Shown piece by piece: positions 6,251-8,430 of a stretch of DNA of 8,430 bases. Made by a program: the position numbers and the translations under genes. The notes beneath the pieces were generated by a model. The model ran no database searches and was not told the origin of the DNA. It was given only the letters and a program-made list of their open reading frames with translations. Location of the stretch: NCBI GenBank assembly GCA_030039915.1, contig JASHUP010000138.1, positions 1 through 8,430 on the forward strand, written 5' to 3'. Origin of the DNA: Thermoplasmata archaeon. Lineage in GTDB: Archaea > Thermoplasmatota > Thermoplasmata > UBA184. Each line of letters begins with the position of its first letter. Within the stretch, counting starts at the first letter, position 1.

Positions 6251-6298
6251 CCGGGGGGTCTCCCCGAATCTCCAACGACCCGGGCGGCCCGTCGGTCT
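6250..6298 (-). terminator. Small GC hairpins after the UspA gene (possible terminator)
   Basis: Just past the UspA stop the minus strand holds an imperfect hairpin (CGAC-GGG, loop, CCC-GG-GTCG, a two-base bulge) and then CGGGG-AGA-CCCC. Neither is followed by a T run. They sit between the UspA stop and the next TATA box, where a transcript end would be expected, but the evidence is weak. Confidence 0.25.
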
Positions 6299-6300
6299 TC

Positions 6301-6735
6301 CTAGCGAACGAGGAGAACCTGCACCCTTGCCCGGCGTGACACCGTCCGCGAGACACTTCCCAATAGGGCCCCCTTGGTCCCCGTCAGAGCGCGCGTCCCC
6401 ATCACCACCAGGTCGGGGTGTGTTCCTTCGATGTGCCGGAGGATTTGACTTGCGACATGACCCCGGCGGAGCACCACGGAGGCCTCGGCTCCATAGCTCC
6501 GAGCGAGTTTCGAGTACTCTCCCAGTACGAGTTCGGCTTCCTGTTCGGCCCGCGGGTCCTCGGCCTCGGAAATCAGGACCGGCAGCTCCTTGACCGAGGC
6601 CACATGCAAGAGCATCAAATCCGCGCGAAAGGCCTGGGCCATTTCGGCGGCGATCACGACGGCCCGTCGGCTACTCTCGGAGCCATCCACCGGCACGAGG
6701 ATGGACCGGATGGCGTCAGTCGATCGAGCGCGCAT
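6301..6735 (-). CDS. UspA-domain universal stress protein
   Basis: A single Usp domain of 144 residues, the usual length. The first strand SILVPVDGSESS (11-22) carries the conserved Asp of the nucleotide site, and the C-terminal block DLVVMGTRALTGTKGALLGSVSRTV ends with the strand VQVLLVR. The ATP-binding motif of Usp proteins is G-x2-G-x9-G-S/T; here Gly113, Gly126 and Ser127 are present but the second Gly is Ala116, so nucleotide binding is uncertain. Such proteins are cytoplasmic dimers; many bind ATP or AMP and modulate partner transporters. The start ATG (6735-6733) shares one base with the antiporter stop (TGATG), and GGAGG lies about 10 bases upstream, so translation is probably coupled. 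In this arrangement a role as regulatory subunit or sensor of the antiporter is plausible by analogy with antiporters that carry a fused Usp domain; this is inference. Confidence 0.92.
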   Translation of the reverse strand: MRARSTDAIRSILVPVDGSESSRRAVVIAAEMAQAFRADLMLLHVASVKELPVLISEAEDPRAEQEAELVLGEYSKLARSYGAEASVVLRRGHVASQILRHIEGTHPDLVVMGTRALTGTKGALLGSVSRTVSRRARVQVLLVR

Positions 6736-7862
6736 CAGCCGCTCGCCTCCGTCGACACCGGCCGGAACCAGGTTTGAGCAATGACGGTCGGAACGATGGC
6801 CGTCGCGATCACCACCGTCAGGAGCACCGAGAACTGGAACTTGTCGATGATTCCCGAGGTGAGACCGTAGGTCGCTGAGATGGTCCCGAAGGTGAGTCCG
6901 GTGCTCATCAACAGCGCGATGTACGTGGAATCATGGCCCACCAGGCGACGGACCGTCGGAAAGACCCCGATGAGTTTCGCACCGACTTTGACGCCGAAGA
7001 GCACCAGGATCAGGCCGAACCCCGCCGCCAGCGCCGCGACCGAGACGTTCAAGCCCGCGTTGATGAAGAACATCGGAGTCAGCACCGCCAGGGTGAGGGT
7101 CCGCAGCTTCAGGAGGACGTCTCGATTGCGGCCCAGCACGCTCGCGAGCGCGAGCCCGAGAACGTACGCGGGGAGGACCGCCTGCGAACCTGCGAGCTGG
7201 GCGGCGGCACCGAGGATCACAACGCCGAAGAGGAGCAACTTGATCTCCGGCTCGCCGGCCCTCCCCTTGAGCCGTGCGAACAGCCAATCGAAAAGACGGG
7301 GGAGCGCAAGGGTAGCGGCGATGATCGCGGCGATCAGCAGGAAGATGTACTCGTTGGGTCGGACGAACAGAAGGCTCAGCGCGAGGGCCGTCCCAAGGTC
7401 GGTCACGAAGCACGCCGACAGGATCAGCTTACCGGTCGGAGAGTGGCTGGCGCCGGTTTCCACCAGCACGACGTAGACAACTGCCACCGAGGTGGTGGAC
7501 AGGGCGACCCCGGCGAGGAGCGACGCTTGCCAGCCCCATCCCAGGAACACGTAGACGAACCCCCAGGAGGCAAGGAAGGGGGCGAGGAACGACAGCAAAC
7601 CGATGCTCACCGATGCCTTCCACGTCTTTCGCATCGCGACGGGATCGATCTCGGCCCCCGCGAGGAACGTCAGGACCACGCTGCCGACCCCCGCCACGAA
7701 GGGAAGCCAGTCCTGTCCAGCCGTCGAAACTCCGAAGAAATTGCCGGCCAGGATGCCCGCCACGATTTCTAGGATCGCGACCGAAACCCCGAGACGAACG
7801 GAGACCAGCGACGCCAGAACGGCCAAGCCCAGTACGATTGTCAGCAGTGCCCACGCGACCAT
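6735..7862 (-). CDS. CPA2-type monovalent cation/proton antiporter (Kef/NapA-like), no RCK domain
   Basis: The 375-residue membrane protein has about 12 hydrophobic segments and the CPA2 fold features. They include TFLAGAEIDP (65-74) and STTSVAVVY (122-130), where one unwound helix of the crossover is expected. ACFVTDLGTALALSL (150-164) carries the ion-binding Asp155, and GVKVGAKLIG (290-299) contains candidate conserved lysines. It exchanges Na+ or K+ for protons across the cytoplasmic membrane. The residue before Asp155 is Thr, whereas electrogenic members have Asp-Asp, NhaP has Asn-Asp and KefC has Gln-Asp, so stoichiometry and ion choice cannot be assigned. It ends soon after the last helix without the TrkA-N/RCK domain of Kef channels; the coupled UspA gene may supply the cytosolic partner. 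The ATG at 7862 has GAGGG 7 bases upstream. Confidence 0.93.
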   Translation of the reverse strand: MVAWALLTIVLGLAVLASLVSVRLGVSVAILEIVAGILAGNFFGVSTAGQDWLPFVAGVGSVVLTFLAGAEIDPVAMRKTWKASVSIGLLSFLAPFLASWGFVYVFLGWGWQASLLAGVALSTTSVAVVYVVLVETGASHSPTGKLILSACFVTDLGTALALSLLFVRPNEYIFLLIAAIIAATLALPRLFDWLFARLKGRAGEPEIKLLLFGVVILGAAAQLAGSQAVLPAYVLGLALASVLGRNRDVLLKLRTLTLAVLTPMFFINAGLNVSVAALAAGFGLILVLFGVKVGAKLIGVFPTVRRLVGHDSTYIALLMSTGLTFGTISATYGLTSGIIDKFQFSVLLTVVIATAIVPTVIAQTWFRPVSTEASG

Positions 7863-8016
7863 CGGTCCGCCCTCTTCCTTGGCGCGGTTTGGCGAGGTAG
7901 AAGCTATCAGCCCGCGCCGGGCGGTCGAAGGGGAGCTTCATCCCCTCGATGAAGTAGGATCGTCGCTGGCTTATCAAGACTCCTCTCGGCCGGTATCGGC
8001 GGTGAGCTACCCGAGG
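7863..8016 (-). promoter_or_regulatory. Antiporter leader and putative promoter with bulged stem-loop
   Basis: Minus-strand CTTGATAAGC (about 7969-7978) is a weak TATA candidate. Downstream, AGGGGA (7929-7934) pairs with TCCCCT (7941-7946) over the loop GCTTCA, and the stem extends by TCG/CGA past a single bulged A (7928) to span 7925-7949. It would lie at the 5' end of the antiporter-UspA message. The Shine-Dalgarno GAGGG at 7870-7874 precedes the ATG at 7862. Confidence 0.35.
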
Positions 8017-8430
8017 CTATTCATCGGGCGGCAACGAGGAGATCGCCGCGCTGTCCTCTTCGAACTCGCGCGCGAAGAAGGCGAGGGCCGACGCCTCCAC
8101 GCGCGCCGGCGGGATCGTCGGGGAGACGAACTCCCCGACCATCGTGACCCGGGTCTTGTCTCCCCGCGCCCGGTAGTAGACGAAGAACTTGGAGCCGCGG
8201 AACGGGCCCTCGAGGACCTCGTAGGCAATCCCGAACGGCGGGAACGCGGTCCAGCGCATCGAGAACATCTCCGGCTTTCCCTCGAAATCCTGCTCCCACC
8301 TGTACTCTCCCGCGTTCCCCGGGAGAGAGGTGCGCTCGGTCCTCCGGTGATGATGGGCTTCGGAGTGGAGTGGTCCCGAGGAGAGCAGGCGCCAGACGTC
8401 CCGGAGCGGGGCGTTGTAGACGCTGCCTTC
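8017..8430 (-). CDS. SRPBCC/START-like domain protein (N-terminus outside window)
   Basis: The minus-strand frame is open to the right edge, so the first ATG inside (8268) is not the start; 137 C-terminal residues are visible. At the edge it reads EGSVYNAPLRDVWRLLSSG, the usual first strand and helix of SRPBCC (polyketide cyclase/START-like) domains, in which a residue pattern of Ala-Pro...Val-Trp is common. Further on come a His-rich stretch, HSEAHHHRR, a strand-rich middle (MFSMRWTAFPPFGIAYEVLEGPFRGSKFFVYYRA, discussed by segments: Trp, Tyr and Phe alternate), TRVTMVGEFVSP, and a final long helix ARVEASALAFFAREFEEDSA, as expected for this fold. Such domains bind hydrophobic ligands or lipids in a central cavity; the ligand cannot be predicted. 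The gene ends 154 bases before the antiporter start, so it is probably a separate transcription unit. A different small alpha/beta fold is possible. Confidence 0.55.
   Translation of the reverse strand, partial: EGSVYNAPLRDVWRLLSSGPLHSEAHHHRRTERTSLPGNAGEYRWEQDFEGKPEMFSMRWTAFPPFGIAYEVLEGPFRGSKFFVYYRARGDKTRVTMVGEFVSPTIPPARVEASALAFFAREFEEDSAAISSLPPDE

Noticed and set aside
6933..7772. Plus-strand 279-codon frame opposite the antiporter
   Set aside because: The very hydrophilic translation is the expected complement of codons for hydrophobic transmembrane helices.
7863..7977. Small minus-strand peptide starting near 7977 (MISQRRSYFIEG...) upstream of the antiporter
   Set aside because: The frame continues out of phase far into the antiporter gene, has no clear ribosome site, and looks like shadow sequence.
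1..8430. Defence island, CRISPR, toxin-antitoxin pair or mobile element
   Set aside because: No direct-repeat array, transposase, integrase, nuclease, helicase or antitoxin-like small gene was seen; the genes are metabolic, transport, stress and surface-type functions.

Overview
The window is GC-rich (about two-thirds G+C by eye) and looks archaeal. The clearest sign is a near-consensus archaeal TATA box (TTTATATA, 6233-6240, read on the minus strand) in a short AT-rich island upstream of a gene with a short leader. Several starts carry purine-rich Shine-Dalgarno sites about 7 bases upstream. An uncultured, high-GC archaeon of the Thermoplasmatota type would fit, but lineage is inferred from general features only and no rRNA or other phylogenetic marker is present.

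Layout. The left edge holds the 3' part of a plus-strand gene for a methylenetetrahydrofolate-reductase-like protein (1-692). Everything else is on the minus strand, so transcription runs right to left. In that order: a truncated SRPBCC/START-like protein (8430-8017); a two-gene unit of a CPA2-type cation/proton antiporter and a UspA-domain protein joined by TGATG (7862-6301); a promoter (about 6190-6250) and a three-gene cluster of two paralogous secreted four-cysteine proteins and a two-helix membrane protein with a long cytosolic tail (6189-4080); a PiT/CysP-superfamily anion permease (3918-2935); a pirin (2842-1967); and an M29-aminopeptidase-fold protein that seems to have lost its metal ligands (1841-705), convergent with the reductase.

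The antiporter and UspA protein are probably co-translated, a pairing that suggests ion or pH homeostasis tied to stress sensing. The least explained part is the secreted-protein cluster. Its two proteins share the signature CX4C, 93-95 residues, CX5C-Pro-stop, share a DY[GA]E...VTQPA...GFD core, and are followed after 31 bases by the membrane protein. The TATA box in front of the cluster lies at the centre of a 22-bp dyad, which suggests regulated expression.

Several intergenic gaps hold perfect GC-rich stem-loops of 6-10 bp (1926-1956, 2886-2912, 5491-5509, 7925-7949) without long T runs. I saw no tRNA, rRNA, CRISPR, insertion sequence, integrase or attachment site. No intergenic gap exceeds 300 bases.
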